Translations under genes and position numbers: made by a program
NCBI GenBank assembly: GCA_020536535.1
Contig: JAHLWZ010000476.1
Span: 842-64,841, forward strand
Source of the DNA: Pelomyxa schiedti
Lineage: Eukaryota > Evosea > Pelobiontida > Pelomyxidae
Length of the DNA stretch: 64,000 nt
Direction of reading: 5' to 3'
In this document: piece by piece, positions 32,223 through 44,700 of the stretch
How the letters are laid out: every line of letters starts with the position of its first letter
Position numbering within the stretch: the first letter of the stretch is position 1
The notes under the pieces: model-generated
Seen by the model: only the letters and a program-made list of their open reading frames with translations
Databases searched by the model: none
What the model was told of the DNA's origin: nothing

Positions 32223-34144
32223 TCAGTGATCTGTGGAGGGGGGTGCGGATGGGGTCAGATCTTGTGCGGAAGGTGGGAGATCTGTGGGTTGCTGTGCTTG
32301 GTTCTGTGGAATGGCAATGGTACTATCAGAGGCGGTGGCGGGAGGCAGTGTGCTGTCTGCCGATGTGGTCTTTGGGGCGGAGATATCGTCGAAGTCGATG
32401 TCGGCAATGGCTTCTTCATCCTCCGGGCTGATGGCGAAACTATTCCCCAGATCTGCAGGTTGGTGCCGCGGCGGTTGCGTGATGGGAGCCTGAGAGTTCT
32501 GCGGCGGCTGGCGCTGCTGCGCGCGAGGAGCCGACAAGTTGCCTTTGTTTTTCCAGTACTGGAGGCTGTACTCTGTGTATTGGTTGGGGTGGTTGAATGC
32601 CAGCTCAGTCAGGTCGGCTGACGGGTGCTTGGCCTCAAAGTATTTCCTGCATGCAATCTGGAAGTGGTATCCTTCGGCATACCGAAGTATCTCAAACGCA
32701 ACTGATTCAGGGAAGTCACTGCCCTTATTGGTCGTTACGTTTTGTTTCTCTTTAAGTTCTCACCTGTAACAGGGCCTCCAGGTCAGATCTTGGCACTTGG
32801 TGTGAATTAAACGGGCACCCGTGGTACTCATTTGCACTGATTTGTACCTAAAGATCAAATGCTTGAGTCGTAATTTATCTGTGTGCTTACAGACCATCAT
32901 TGAAATTACTTTTGCACAACCATAAGGTGTGTAGTCTTTCTGGGCACCCACTTTACCGTAGCTGTGACGAACGTTGTACAGATATTCCTTTGCCCACTTA
33001 TCTTCAGTCATTTTGTGCAGCAATTCTGATCTCCAAAAGTTGATGCTCTGTTCCACAGTTAAACCAAGCCCTTAATACAGTGAACAAAACAAGGTAGTGC
33101 TAATCTGAAAGGAACCTTTCAGGAATAGTCCATATTGGTGGCGCCCCCAGTGCTTTAGGTGGTGCTCTTCCCGAAGGTGATGATGAAGTCGTTGCATACA
33201 GGGCGGGAATGATCGTGCACAATGTAAATCGAGGTCTGTTTTTGTTCATGTTGGATGTATCATAAAGTATGATCTCTTTAAGGAGTACCTTCAATTTCGA
33301 TCCTTCCTGCAGTTTGACGTGGAATAGCTGAATGAGAGGAGACAGCTTGCTTATTGGCCAGTGATACCAAAAGTGGAACCAGATAAGGAACCTTGGCCAC
33401 TACTTGAGGATATGCCCTCTGTGCGCGAGCCAAAGCTTCAGTTAAGTGAACCCTGAACTTTCCAATGATAACAGTAGGCAGGCGGTCAGCCGTGACATAG
33501 GCATATCCATTTTTCAAGAATGCACCACGATCAGCAACGATGTCTATTGCTTCCTCAAATGGAACAACATACACAGACGTCCTAGATGCACCCGCAGCAT
33601 TTCCTGCTGTTGTTGCCTTCTCAATATCCCTGGTAGCACTAAATGCCACTGCTTGCATTGCACCAGCTATACCAGCAGACGTTTCCGCGAACTCCTCAGT
33701 GGATGGATTTCTGTATGACATTTTGTTCGCCACAAGGAACGACGAAAGGTCTTCTGCCGAGAGTCGCTCCAGTCTGTACTTGAGGAGTGTGCGCTCGTGA
33801 TTGATGAACCATGCACGATTCTCTGGAGTTGCAGAGAGTGCTAAACGCAGTGCAAAGTGGGAGTGAAGGTCCCTTTTTAACGTTAACGACGTGGGAAAAA
33901 GGAAATAAACGTACTTTCGCAAGTCAGCAATTGTTATTAAGGGCATGTATCGTTGGATTGCCTGTGAGACTCGCTCCTCTGCTGTTGCTCGCCCTATCTC
34001 TCCACGACAAACATTAATGTTGTCTACAATTGCGAACAACGCGATTCTGTCCTGCGCCCACTTGGTATAAACATCAGTTGATACCTCCTCGCACGGGGCT
34101 TGGCGATAGAACGGTGCTTTATCGGTGGACACCCGGGACGTCAT
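32223..34144 (-). CDS. PRIM2: DNA primase large subunit
   Basis: The regulatory Fe-S subunit of the primase-polymerase alpha complex. The N-terminal exon from the ATG at 34144 gives [11 protein letters not shown]-like helices, [55 protein letters not shown] and [19 protein letters not shown]. The C-terminal Fe-S domain is split over short exons: [57 protein letters not shown] and [14 protein letters not shown], followed by [17 protein letters not shown]. Three cluster Cys are clear (YGC, HGC, IAC). The last 110 residues are Pro/Gln/Ser-rich and probably disordered. The block [14 protein letters not shown] identifies PRIM2 confidently. The stop is at 32223, 108 bp upstream of the CoA-transferase start on the same strand. 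Confidence 0.9.
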
Positions 34145-34211
34145 GAAGAAATTGTTTTAAAAGAAGTTGAAATTTGGTTTATTGACAAGGGTGGGTTGGT
34201 CTGCCAGATCT

Positions 34212-34575
34212 TTACATTCTGTGAGCCACCAGCCTCTGCATTGGAGCCCTCTGCGACAACCTTAAGATGGTCTTCACTTGTCTCCTCTGTGAGGCCTGCC
34301 TGATGGAGCTTCTAATTTGTCTCTGCTGTGTCAAGCGCAGGGTGGTGCCCCTCGCACTCTGCCACCTGTTGCGAGCTGCCCGAAGGGTGGCGCCCCTCGC
34401 ACTCTGCCACCTGAATTTCATCTCCCTAAGAGGTGCGTGGATCTGTCGATTCACTAACGAGGTCATCCTGGCATCGACCTCCTGCAGGGAGTTACAAGAC
34501 AATAAAAAGGCGTAAACATACCAAAGCAATGAGGCAAAGAAGGACGACAAGGAACAGAATATATATTGGCGGCAT
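34212..34575 (-). CDS. Candidate small secreted Arg-rich peptide, two exons
   Basis: Exon 1 (34575-34522) encodes MPPIYILFLVVLLCLIAL, a strong signal peptide or anchor. A 40-nt GT-AG intron (34521-34482) follows, and exon 2 (34481-34212) encodes 89 residues to a stop. The mature part is very basic, with Arg about every fourth residue and almost no acid after the first lines, and has no Cys. It contains two copies of a 15-residue unit, RWQSARGATLRAARN and RWQSARGTTLRLTQQ, encoded by a nearly perfect 45-bp-period DNA repeat. Further SIRQ/RLSQR-like pieces follow. No family is recognised. Signal plus cationic amphipathic repeats suggests an exported peptide that binds membranes, nucleic acid or anionic polymers; that is inference. 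It sits between primase and the receptor kinase. Confidence 0.5.
34340..34413. repeat. Two-copy tandem repeat, 45-bp period
   Basis: Two 29-bp copies (34340-34368 and 34385-34413) differ at a single base and start 45 bp apart. The period is a multiple of three, so on the minus strand both are read in the same frame as RWQSARG-T/A-TLR. This is consistent with internal duplication in the small basic peptide gene. Confidence 0.85.
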
Positions 34576-34743
34576 AGCCGTCGGTATTTGCTGGTTGTTA
34601 CGGTTGGTTGCGGTTGTTGATTATGCTTTGTTGGTTTATCTTCTTGTTTTTTATTTGGTTCGAATATCATCGGAATAGTATATAAGTACTCTTTGTGCAA
34701 CTGCAGTCTGCACAAAACGCCCACCCAGGAAGGTGCCAAAAAA

Positions 34744-37700
34744 ATGACGAAGATGTTTCGTGCCATGTGCGCTTTGCTTGGTGTTGTCGGTCTCATCCGC
34801 TCGCAGTGCGTAGGGCCAAACATCAATGTGCAGTTGCCCGAGCCATACAACTACGAGGTCGGTACCACCCCCGACTGGGTCATAACCCCGGCCGTCAAGT
34901 GTGGCGTGGTGCAAGACGGTTTCACGTGGGGGTCAGATCCTACAGTCGCGGTTGCCGACGCCGAAACTGCCGATTTGACGTTCACGTGGTGCTGGGGCGA
35001 CTGCGCCGGTGGCCCCACCCAGGCCAACTACGTGTTGTCACACTACCTGGCATCCACCGACAAGGCCACCAATTCCACTTTCCACAGCGAGCTCTCATGC
35101 GACCTCCCATCATCGGGTTCCGTGCCCTCCTCCGCCACCTCCTTTGACGTGAGCGTCGTCTGCGGTGCGGATTTTCTGGGCACCATAGTTATGTCATTCC
35201 TGTTTGTTGACGCTTCAACGGGCGCAACCACACTTGTTGAGTTTGTGGTTCGCTATCAGTGTTACACTCCTGGGTGCTCTACACTATGCTATGAGCACGG
35301 GAACTGCGACGTCCTGCGTGGGCTTTGTAAATGTAACACAGGCTGGCTGACTGATGACTGTGCATTATACGTCACCTACCCGAAGGAGCTATGCTCCCTG
35401 CAACACTTCAACGTATCCTATATAATACCGTATGTCTTCACCCTACCCACCTTTTGGTTGCACTTCTTACCAAGAGGCACAGAGCTGATTTCAATGGCGT
35501 CAATGGCTTGGGTTTTCAAATATATTTCACCCTGATTCGCTCGTTCATAACTGCGGAGAGAAGAAACTTTGCCACTTGGACCACAGCAGTACCAGTGAGC
35601 ACTGACCCAATCCGAGACCAAGATTTCCTGAATGATACAAAGCTATTTACATGCTTTTTAGTTCCTGGACATTATGACGTTCAAATATCGAGCAACTTGA
35701 TTACAATTTACAAAGATAAACTTCTTGTACATGACTATGAGACCTGTGGAATGGCAGACAACTGCAGTGCTGATGCTACCTGCAATGGACATGGCACTTG
35801 CAATATCAACAGTTCCTGTGAGTGCAATGAAGGTTATTTTGGATCAAACTGCACGCGCGGATGTTCCTCAAACGCAACACATACAACCCCCGAGGGTACA
35901 ATTCAAAGTGACTATCCATGGAATGGACAAGATTCGTCAATGGAATATAAATATTCCACCACTTGCCAGTGGAACGTTGATGTCGGCGGATCTTACGATG
36001 CTATTGAGTTTACAATACAATACTTATCGCTGGGAGATGATACTGTAAGTATTTACGAAGCTGACGGGATAGCATCACCTCAGAAGCTTATTTCCACCTT
36101 TTCTGGGTCCACGTTCTCCAGTGATACAATTACTGTTGACGGGAGATACTCTGTAGTGACATTCACCTCAACATACACAAATGCTGAATCGGGCTTTGTT
36201 CTGAATTATAAAGCAATTAATAACCCCATTCCGGCAGTGGGAATAGCCTTCATTGCTGTTGCTGCAGCAATCGTTCTAGGTGCAGCAGCTGCTGCTTTGG
36301 GTGTACTGACAACTTTCTTGGTTCGTCGACGTCGAAGGCTTCTTGCAGAAGCCGAGGCAACTCCAGCTGAAGCCATGCCAGCATCCGAAGTTGAGAACAT
36401 TAACTACTCAGAAAGTGAAACTACCACACAGATGGATGAAGCTTCGTTCAGTATGGACAAAACAAAGATCGACTTCGGTTTGACTGCCAAGGATGTCTTC
36501 CCGATTCTGGAAGAGCACACAGATCAGATTACCCTTATTAACAACAGCAAGAACTCTGTGAACTATTGTTTTTACGTTCCTGATCTTCCAGATACCTTCA
36601 CACTGGCCATGAGACCTGGAAAAGGAACCATAGGTGCACACCACAATAAAACTGTGGAGATCAAATTTATGTTGCTGTACACCACAACACTGGAGACGTT
36701 GGTGAAGCTAGTGATATCATCTTTATCCGGCGATACAATGGCAACAATATATCTGCCACTTAAACTGGTAGGCGCCCTGTCTCCAAGACTTGATCCAAAC
36801 GATATTGAGCTGGAGCACACTCCACTCGCCTCTGGAGCATTTGGGTACCGAAAACTTACCTCTTTCTTTTAAATGGAATTTTTGGTAGGGCAGTTTTCCG
36901 AGGCACCTATCGTGGCCAAGTGGTTGCTGTTAAGGTTGTCAAACACCAGGAAGGGTTGCATGATGCCGAAAAGCAGGATTTTATAGACGAATGCAATTTA
37001 ATGCATAAGTTGCACCACCAATACATCGTTGGTTTCATTGGGGCTTCTTATGTTCCTGGTATGAATAAAGTGCACCACTCAGTATTTTTATTTAACGTTT
37101 AATTGTAGGAAAGATGTGTGTGTGCTCCGAATTAATGACACATGGCAGCTTGTCTCACTATCTGGAATCTGATGTTGATATCCCTTACCTTCTGCTGTTA
37201 AAATTCTCTATGAATATTGCTGAAGCCATGGCCTACCTGCACAGTAACAAAATTCTATACAGTTATTCTCCTCTGTTCCATTTTTGTTGAATCTTACTAG
37301 TGATAGGGGACTTGAAATGCCAAAATGTTCTGCTCGTTTCAACTGTTATTTCTGCAAACATTAACTGCAAGCTCACTGGTTCGCCTCTATCCCTCTTTTT
37401 CTTTTTTTTTTTTAAAAAAAGAGAACAGATTTTGGAACTGCACGAAATGTTGAAAACCCAGGTAATTTACCATTTTCGACCATTGAAAGCATCCCTGCTT
37501 AATTGTGCAGATAAACTTTTCCGCTACACAAATGGTGTTGGTACCCCAATCTACATGGCCCCGGAACTTCTCAAGGCAGAGATGTACAACGCCAAGGTTG
37601 GTTCCAAACCAAAAACACAACAACAACCCACAATGACCAAGAGCCTAACCCTCCAACAATAACAAAGGCCGACGTGTACAGCTTCTCACTTGCAATGTGG

Positions 37701-38147
37701 GAAATGTGGACCCGCGAGGAGGCCTGGTCCGACACAATCTGCTGGGACATTCCCCGCAAGGTGCAGAAAGGCGAGAGGCCCAAGATACCCGAGGACTGCC
37801 CGGCGCCCTTCGCGCAGCTCATAGTAAAGTGCTGGGACCAGCTTCCCGACAACAGGCCCGAGTTCTCCTCCATCGCCTCTTCGCTCGACGAGATATTCAC
37901 GGCCTCCGGCGGCAAGTCCGACCACGTGGCACGCGCGGCCGACGGAGGAGACGACGACGATTCTGCTGCTGCGGGCAAGGGAGGAGCGGCACAAAGCAGC
38001 CGACGAGGCAAGATAATGTCCAGGAAGCGCGCTACTGCGAGCGGCAAGGTGTCATTCCAACCTGATGCCCCTGAGGAGGACGAAGTCACGGCCGAATCGT
38101 CTGGGTTCAAGAGTACTGACCTGTCAAAGAAGAAGAAGGGAACCTAA
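34744..38147 (+). CDS. EGF-CUB receptor-like TKL kinase
   Basis: A single-pass membrane kinase. The ATG at 34744 begins MTKMFRAMCALLGVVGLIRS, a signal peptide. The ectodomain has an N-terminal region with paired Cys and N-glycosylation sites, an EGF-like module (CYEHGNCDVLRGLCKCNTGW), a second EGF-like module (CNGHGTCNINSSCECNEGY) and a CUB-like domain (35870-36210). A transmembrane helix follows near 36235-36325 (AVGIAFIAVAAAIVLG) with a stop-transfer RRRRR run. The cytoplasmic side holds a beta-sandwich-like region (DFGLTAKDVFPILEEHTDQI) resembling MSP/ASH domains, then the kinase across many short exons: GAFGAVFRGTYRGQVVAVKV, MTHGSLSHYLES, GDLKCQNVLL, LTDFGTARNVENP, GVGTPIYMAPELL and ADVYSFSLAMWEMW. 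VAVK and DFG are intact; the HRD motif reads as I-G-D, keeping the catalytic Asp. The tail is acidic then Lys-rich. Confidence 0.85.
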
Positions 38148-38291
38148 TCTCCCGCACTTCATCATTCGTACTGTAAAAAAAAGTCCCAAAAGTGAAAAGA
38201 AAAAAACAGGTTCTTTTTTTTTGGGGATGAACAGAATTGGTGGAATGTGCCAGGGATTTGAGTAATTCGGTTTATTTATTACTTCACACAT

Positions 38292-41200
38292 TTAGGATTT
38301 GTTTGTGGCTACATTAACCTGATGAAGCCAACAGGAGGCTTCTTTTAGTTTTGTTAACCACTTGGCCTTTTGGTCTGCAGTGTTGCAGGTTATACTGAAC
38401 ACTAATAGCGAATTGAGGTTGGAACGATTACAAAAGGAAATGAAAGCTACCTTTGCTATCGGTGGCAAGTTGGAAAGTAGTGTCTGTGTCTTCAGTGACA
38501 CTGCTGTTAAGTAGGCTCGCACTATTCACATATTTGTACACTTCTTGCCCTAATAAGGTAGGTATTTGAATATACTCAAACATCGAAATAGCGGAATAGG
38601 AATTAGTCACACACCAGTTTTATTGAAGAAGGTCTTTTTTGCTGTGTGAGTTTCCACAATAATGTCGTTAAACAGGAACAGGTAGCGAGGAACAAGTCCT
38701 TTTTCTGACTTGAGCATTACTGCACCCTTTTTTGAAAATAAATAGAGCACTTAAAAATGAAGGCGGGTGAACCTCGTGTATAAAGCGGCGTTGTGGTTGC
38801 ACTAACGGTTTATCAGGCATTATCGGGTCCTGTTTGAGAAAGCATCAAAACAATTTGCTTCATTTTTGTCCTCTTACCACAAATTTCCCCACTATAACGT
38901 CTTCAATATCTTTCACTTTAAGCATGGCTTCTGCATCTCTCTTCTACAGGATTTATTAGATTAGATTCCCATTTGGCAATACAGATTACCTTCTCATTAA
39001 TATGCAGAGCAACACTTTTCATTTGTGCGTGACTTTCAGTAAGTTGCCGATAATCGGGTTGCGTTTTATCAGCGTACTTGACAATTTGTTCCAAGAGCAT
39101 AACATATCTTTGTGGTGTGATGCTATGCTCCAAAGTGACTTTTATACCTTGGGATACGCTGGACAGGAAGGATTAAAAACGAGAAGATATCCATTCCTGC
39201 TATCTGTTTTTGTTTCTGGAAAATCCATTAAACTTGTCACAATAAACTGTCTTTTACTTGCAACCAAGATGCAAATTCTGGTGTTTGTGACAGTCCGCCT
39301 ATTACTGTGCAAGCCCTTTCGTATGTGGATACCCAAAGTGTATACACTTTCAGGAAGGCACACTAATAGAATTACGTCAGTTATGGAATAAGGAGTGGGG
39401 AGGTACAATTCCCATAAAAACTGTACCGAAAGCAGGTGCTGTAGGAGATTTTGTGACTGCTGCATTCAGCTGTGCCAAAAAGATAGTGTTGTAGTTTTTA
39501 ATAATGTCGATTGTCGAAAATGTGTTGGAGTTAGTTAAGGCTTGACAAGTTTTTTGTTGAGACAAAGGGCTGGGGGTTAGGATATGCTATGAGTTTCTTC
39601 TGGGCATACTGACTCAGGGAGTGATTTCATTGGCTTTAAATAAACGTTGATCAGAACCTCGAGATTTTTCAAGTAAGTTGTTTCTGACTAAGTAAATATT
39701 CAGAATTAGGTGTGGCAACATTACCAGTGGAAAGAAGCTCCGCAATTGCTGAGCCTTGATTGATTTTCCTCTTTTCTTCATCAACTACTTCTTCTATAGG
39801 TGCTGGCTCTTTGAATGGAACTCGTAGTTAGGGATAGAAGAGAAATTATTGTGAAAATGCCTGGTGCCACTGGTTCCTCCTGCGTGTCAGGTGTTTTGTT
39901 GCACACTGGTGCCTCAGTAGTGGGTTGGGGTTCAGTTGACTGCCGTGTTAGTTTAGGTGGAGGGGAAGTGCTTTTTTCAGGTGGATTGTTGTAGTGCGTG
40001 GGGGGAGGTGTTGTACATCGATTGGTACTTCGAACGACTGGAACAGAAGAACGAGATCTTCTTCGGCTTGGAGGAGGGGGTGGGGCTGGAATTAAGAGAG
40101 CAGGTGCTGAAGGAAGAGAAGGGGCACATGCTGGTGGGTTGGATGCAGCTGTCCGAGGTAGTGATTTCTTAAGTATCTTCTCCAGGCGAACCTGAATTTT
40201 TGATGGAATTAGATCTCTTCCTATCGGGGGGCTTGCACGAAATTTGAGGATCTACATTAAAAGTACTTGCAGATGAGGGAGGGAGAGCAGAAAGCAAGTC
40301 CGTCAACAATGTCACCATTTCAGAAACCAACGCATCTCGCTCTTTTTCCTTTGCTTGAAGAACATCCACTTGGCTTCTGAGTTTCCTAGCAAAGTATTAA
40401 GTTAAACTTAACCAATCAGAATAGGAAGAGTACTCTAGTTCACTGCGTTCAATAGACACAAGTCCACTGCCACCGGGGGATATAGTAGTTGGAAGGACAA
40501 ATGGTTTCATTCCCAGACCCCCACAAACAATGCCTAGGCAAGCATTCAGTGCCATCCCAAAATTACATCCATCAAACTTATCCACATGTTGTGCCTTACC
40601 ATCCAATTGGTTTTGTTGTGATTGTACAACAGTCTCGTTTGGCTTCTCCTGCGCACCAGTCCCATAATTCCCGTCCCTCGCCTCAACGAAAGTGGATGAA
40701 CTCGCCGTCGTGATCACAGTCGGGCACATTCCAGCGTCCCTGTGGTGGTGCCGGATGGCATGCGGCGAAGTCGGCGAAAGCAAAGGGGAAGGGGAAGGAG
40801 AAGGGGACGCCGACGGCGAAGGAGAAGCCGAGGAGGAAGCCGAAGAAGAGCCCGGCTTGATGGAATAGTTACAGTTTGCCAGCGAAAACTGGGACTCCCT
40901 CGTGGCCTGCGGGCACACAACAGTGATCGTCGGCGACGACGCGGCGAGGCTCCTGATGGGGTTCCTGCTCCTGTGGTGATGGTGCCGCCCCCCGTGCGGC
41001 TCCTTCGGCCCCGCGCCCAAGGCCGCCGCGGCGCCGCTTTCCTTGTCCCCCCCGCCCCCGCCTACTGCGCCGCTGCTCACGGGCGAAGAGGGGAGCAACA
41101 GCAGGCTCTGAGGCTGGGCTGCGGGGGGCGACGGGGGCAGCAGGGGCGAGGGCGACGGGGAGAGGGAGGGCGAGGGGGACGGCGAGGACGACGACGAGCC

Positions 41201-41578
41201 CCCGGTGGTGCCCGTCGCCGAGGAGGCCGAGGCCGACGGCGACGACTGCGGCGGCTCCGGGCTCCACGACCCGCGGCGGGCCGCCGGCGCCGCGGAAGCC
41301 CCCGTGGCCAGCTCCAGCGACGGCGACGGCGGCGTCACCGCGATCCCCGGCGGCGGCGGCACCACGGGCATGTGGATCTGGCCGTGTCCCGGCACCGAGG
41401 CTATAGGCACACATGCAGTGGGGGGCCCCACGTAGGGAGGCGGCGGAGGCGTGGGAGGCGGGGGCGGGGGGGGAGGAGGCGCCGGCGGAGGTGGTATGTC
41501 GTTGGGCGGCGGGAGGAGTGGTGGGAGTATCCCGTCTAGGATGTCGTCGACTTCGGCGTGGTGGCCAGGGTCACCCAT
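38292..41578 (-). CDS. Rho guanine nucleotide exchange factor (DH-PH)
   Basis: An activator of Rho/Rac GTPases. The first exon (41578 to about 40400) encodes nearly 390 residues of Pro-rich and Ser-rich sequence, including runs of eight or more Pro that could bind SH3, WW or profilin. A coiled region follows (VLQAKEKERDALVSEMVTL), then more Pro/Ser-rich exons. The DH domain is split into short exons: NYNTIFLAQLNAA, FLILPVQRIPRYVMLLEQIV (the conserved CR3 helix), KYADKTQPDYRQLTE and HAQMKSVALHINEK. A PH domain ends the protein: RRFIHEGAVMLKSEKG, PRYLFLFNDIIVETH and, in the last exon, DQKAKWLTKLKEA with the conserved C-terminal Trp. The PVQRIPRY motif is diagnostic. The stop is at 38292. The exon joins in the 39200-39900 stretch are not fully resolved. 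Confidence 0.8.
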
Positions 41579-41726
41579 CGTTGGGGTACCAATTTAATTA
41601 GCGGAAGAATGCAGTTTTTTTTTTTTTATTGGCGATTGGTTTAGGAGAAAAAAAACCGAAGAAACGACTCTGGAAGAGCATTTCTATCGCTAGAAAACGA
41701 CGATGATGGGGTGTTTGTTTGATAAG

Positions 41727-44700
41727 CTAAAGGGCAGAGAGGTTGCATAACACAGAGGCGCCGAGTGAGGGAATTAGTGGCAGGTATGTGCTTGAGCAGT
41801 GCATTGTGCCGGATACACACATGGTGCAGCCCACATAGCCGCCACAGTGCTTGCAGCTTTCAGTAAGCCTGGAGGCTGTTTTAATTACATCCGATATCAT
41901 CGTGAAGAGCCCTTCACATGCCCCTATAAAAGTGATTCGGGTTGTTTGGAAGTATCACAGAGTTGGAGTGAAACCTACCGGTTCCATTTTCATAAGCGTC
42001 CACCAGGAAAGCCGCAGCGGAGCAGGGTGGGATAGTCGTGTCATTAGCATCGTTGGTGGAAAGCATATGTAGAGAGGCCACATTGACCAACTGGTGAAGA
42101 AGTGTGTGCAAGGAACTACTGGCACACGCCTCAACGGGAACACATGTCCTGAAATCGCCAAATGCATTTGCCCATTTCTTGAGAGTGGAGCGTGCAAATT
42201 CTATTGCCGATTTTAACGGGGTACTGGAAGGTATCAGGTTGTTTGTTTCATTGGGAGATCGGCCATTTGACACAATATCATTGTACTTGGCAAGTATTAC
42301 TGGAGCTATAGATTGCAGGTAGAGACCAGCAGCTTCCGTATAGGATACCCTCAGATAGGGAGTGTCATAGCTGTCTGTGTGAGGGTGGGAGTATTTATTT
42401 GTCTTAGTATGGACTGCGGTGCTTTTAACTTTATATCCATGCAGGGTAGTGGTGACGGTGCCCCAGCCAAGTTCAATATGTAATTCCCCCTTAATGTTTG
42501 CAGTGTGATTGATCAGGAATCTTTTCTTCTGCCAGGGCTGTGTTGATGCTACACGTCTGTCAATTATTGGGAATTGTCTGGAGGCTAAAGCTTCGGTTGC
42601 GGTAATTGCTGTTAGCATGGCTGTTGGTGGATCAGAGTCAATATCAAGGCTCGTTACTCTATAGTACTTCGACTGATTTGCCTGACTGTAAACAGTGTGT
42701 GTTGCCCCAGGGAAAAAATGAAGCAATGCATGTTGCACAGAAACAGGCTCAAGGTTACCACCACAGCTAATGACGACTTGCACTTGTTTCTTTGACTTAG
42801 AAACTGCAGTTAAGCAGAGGATTGGGGGATAGTTGGGAACCATACAGAGTCTGACCCTCTAACACTTAAGAGTTTGTGCGGGTACTCTTTGCTTCGCCAT
42901 ATTACGGTTCCGTTTAGATTTACAGCATAAAGCTATAGAAATTAGAGGGAAAAACTAAATGAACTGAAATTTAGTACCTTATCAACAAGTGATTCAAATG
43001 CGGAAAGACCACGAGCACCGAACAATTGTTCAACCTGCTCTCTGGTGATTCCTTGTTCAGCCGAGGCACACCAAAGGTGCATTCTGACAATTGTTGGATA
43101 ATCAGGATTAAAGATAACTGCCTAGAGCAAGGGTAGCAATAACAGAAGATAAGAGTAAAAGATAGTTCCAGTAGTTAAATTGCACCTCAACATTTCCATC
43201 CCACATGGCTTCTGGATTTGTGGCAAAGAAACAATCAGTGGCACACTCAGCATTGGGTAAATAAATAGCTAAGCCAGGCTCTCTTCTTCCAGCACGGCCA
43301 ACTCTTTGCTTGAGGCTCACTCGTGACCCAGGGTAACCCATTAATAAACAACAGTCTAAAGCAGGAATGTCTACACCGGCTTCAAGTGCGTTGGTGGCAA
43401 TAAGAATCTGGGCCATAGCATGAAATCACGAAGGGATGCTTTTTCAGTCACCTGAACACTGCCGGTGCGCACGTTTTCAAGAATGGTCTGCTTGCTGGTT
43501 ACATCTATACCTGCGTGGAAGCACTTCACTGACAATTTTGGAAATTTCTTCTACAAGTGAGTACAATTGACAGGGTAATGCAACTTACTTGAGAAAAGAC
43601 TGAGGCAAGTTCTGCAAGTTGCTGGAGGGTGTTGCAAAAAATAATCCCTTGGCACCTATGCAAAGCCCATTCAGCTGCAATCCGGGCACCATCATGAAGA
43701 AAGTCACTTGATGGAGCTAGTACAACAATGCCACGACAAGGTGAAGATGCTCCACTGTTTGAGGTGTAAGAAGTATAAATAGGGTATTGATACCTTTTCA
43801 TTATAGTGTGCAGTCTTCCTTCCTCGGAATGGCGGTTGGTCAATTTGAAGCACATGTCAGGGGCATTGGCAACAGTGGCAGTGGCAATAATAAACTGTAA
43901 CTTCTGAGGATCCCCGCCACAATTCTGAATAGAAAGGTAGAGTCTTGTGTGCTCAATTAGGTGGATAGAGCGGCGGCAGACCTACCTGCGAATGACATTG
44001 GACACGTTTGTCCCGAATATTCCAGTATATGAGTGGGCTTCATCAAGGATGATGATATGCAAACAGCGAAGGAACTCTTTCCAGCCCCTCCAACTATTCT
44101 TCAGCAGATGGTGGAGCATATCCGGATTTGTTATGACAATGTCAGGTGGGATCCCAGAAGAGAAGATTTTCTCCCTCTCTTCGAGTGTTGTCCCACCAAT
44201 AATTGTGGCAATGTGAAAACGTGCAGCTGCTTACAGTGAGCCACAATAAAAGAAGAAGGCGACTACATAGTGGCCTGGTATTGTTTAACTGATGGAGATT
44301 ATTTTCCTGGTCTTTCAGAAGAGCATTCAGGGGGAAAAGGTACCTGTTTATAAATTAAAAAGTTTCAAGAGAGAAACGATTTTACAGTGCTGTGCGATGT
44401 TGAGGAGAAGCAAGTAGCATGTCAAAGGTTGCCATGTTGAAGCAAAGAGATTTTCCTCATAAACTGAGAGGTGGGCATAATAGAGGCAAGGATTTACCAG
44501 AACTTGTGGGAGTTATGACAACGACATCCAGTCCTTTCTTACAAGCAGACCACGTTTCGACTTGGTGACGAAAAAGCTGACCAAAGCCACAATTCTTCAA
44601 AGCAAGAGCAAGATGTCCTACGGGTTCAATTGTTCAACCAGTTGTTGGTAAGAATAGCATGAACATCCAAACCATGGAGATCAGGGGGAATCGGACAAAA

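Noticed and set aside
40742-41539. 265-codon Arg/Gly-rich plus-strand frame
   Set aside because: Shadow of the Pro/Ser-rich first exon of the RhoGEF.
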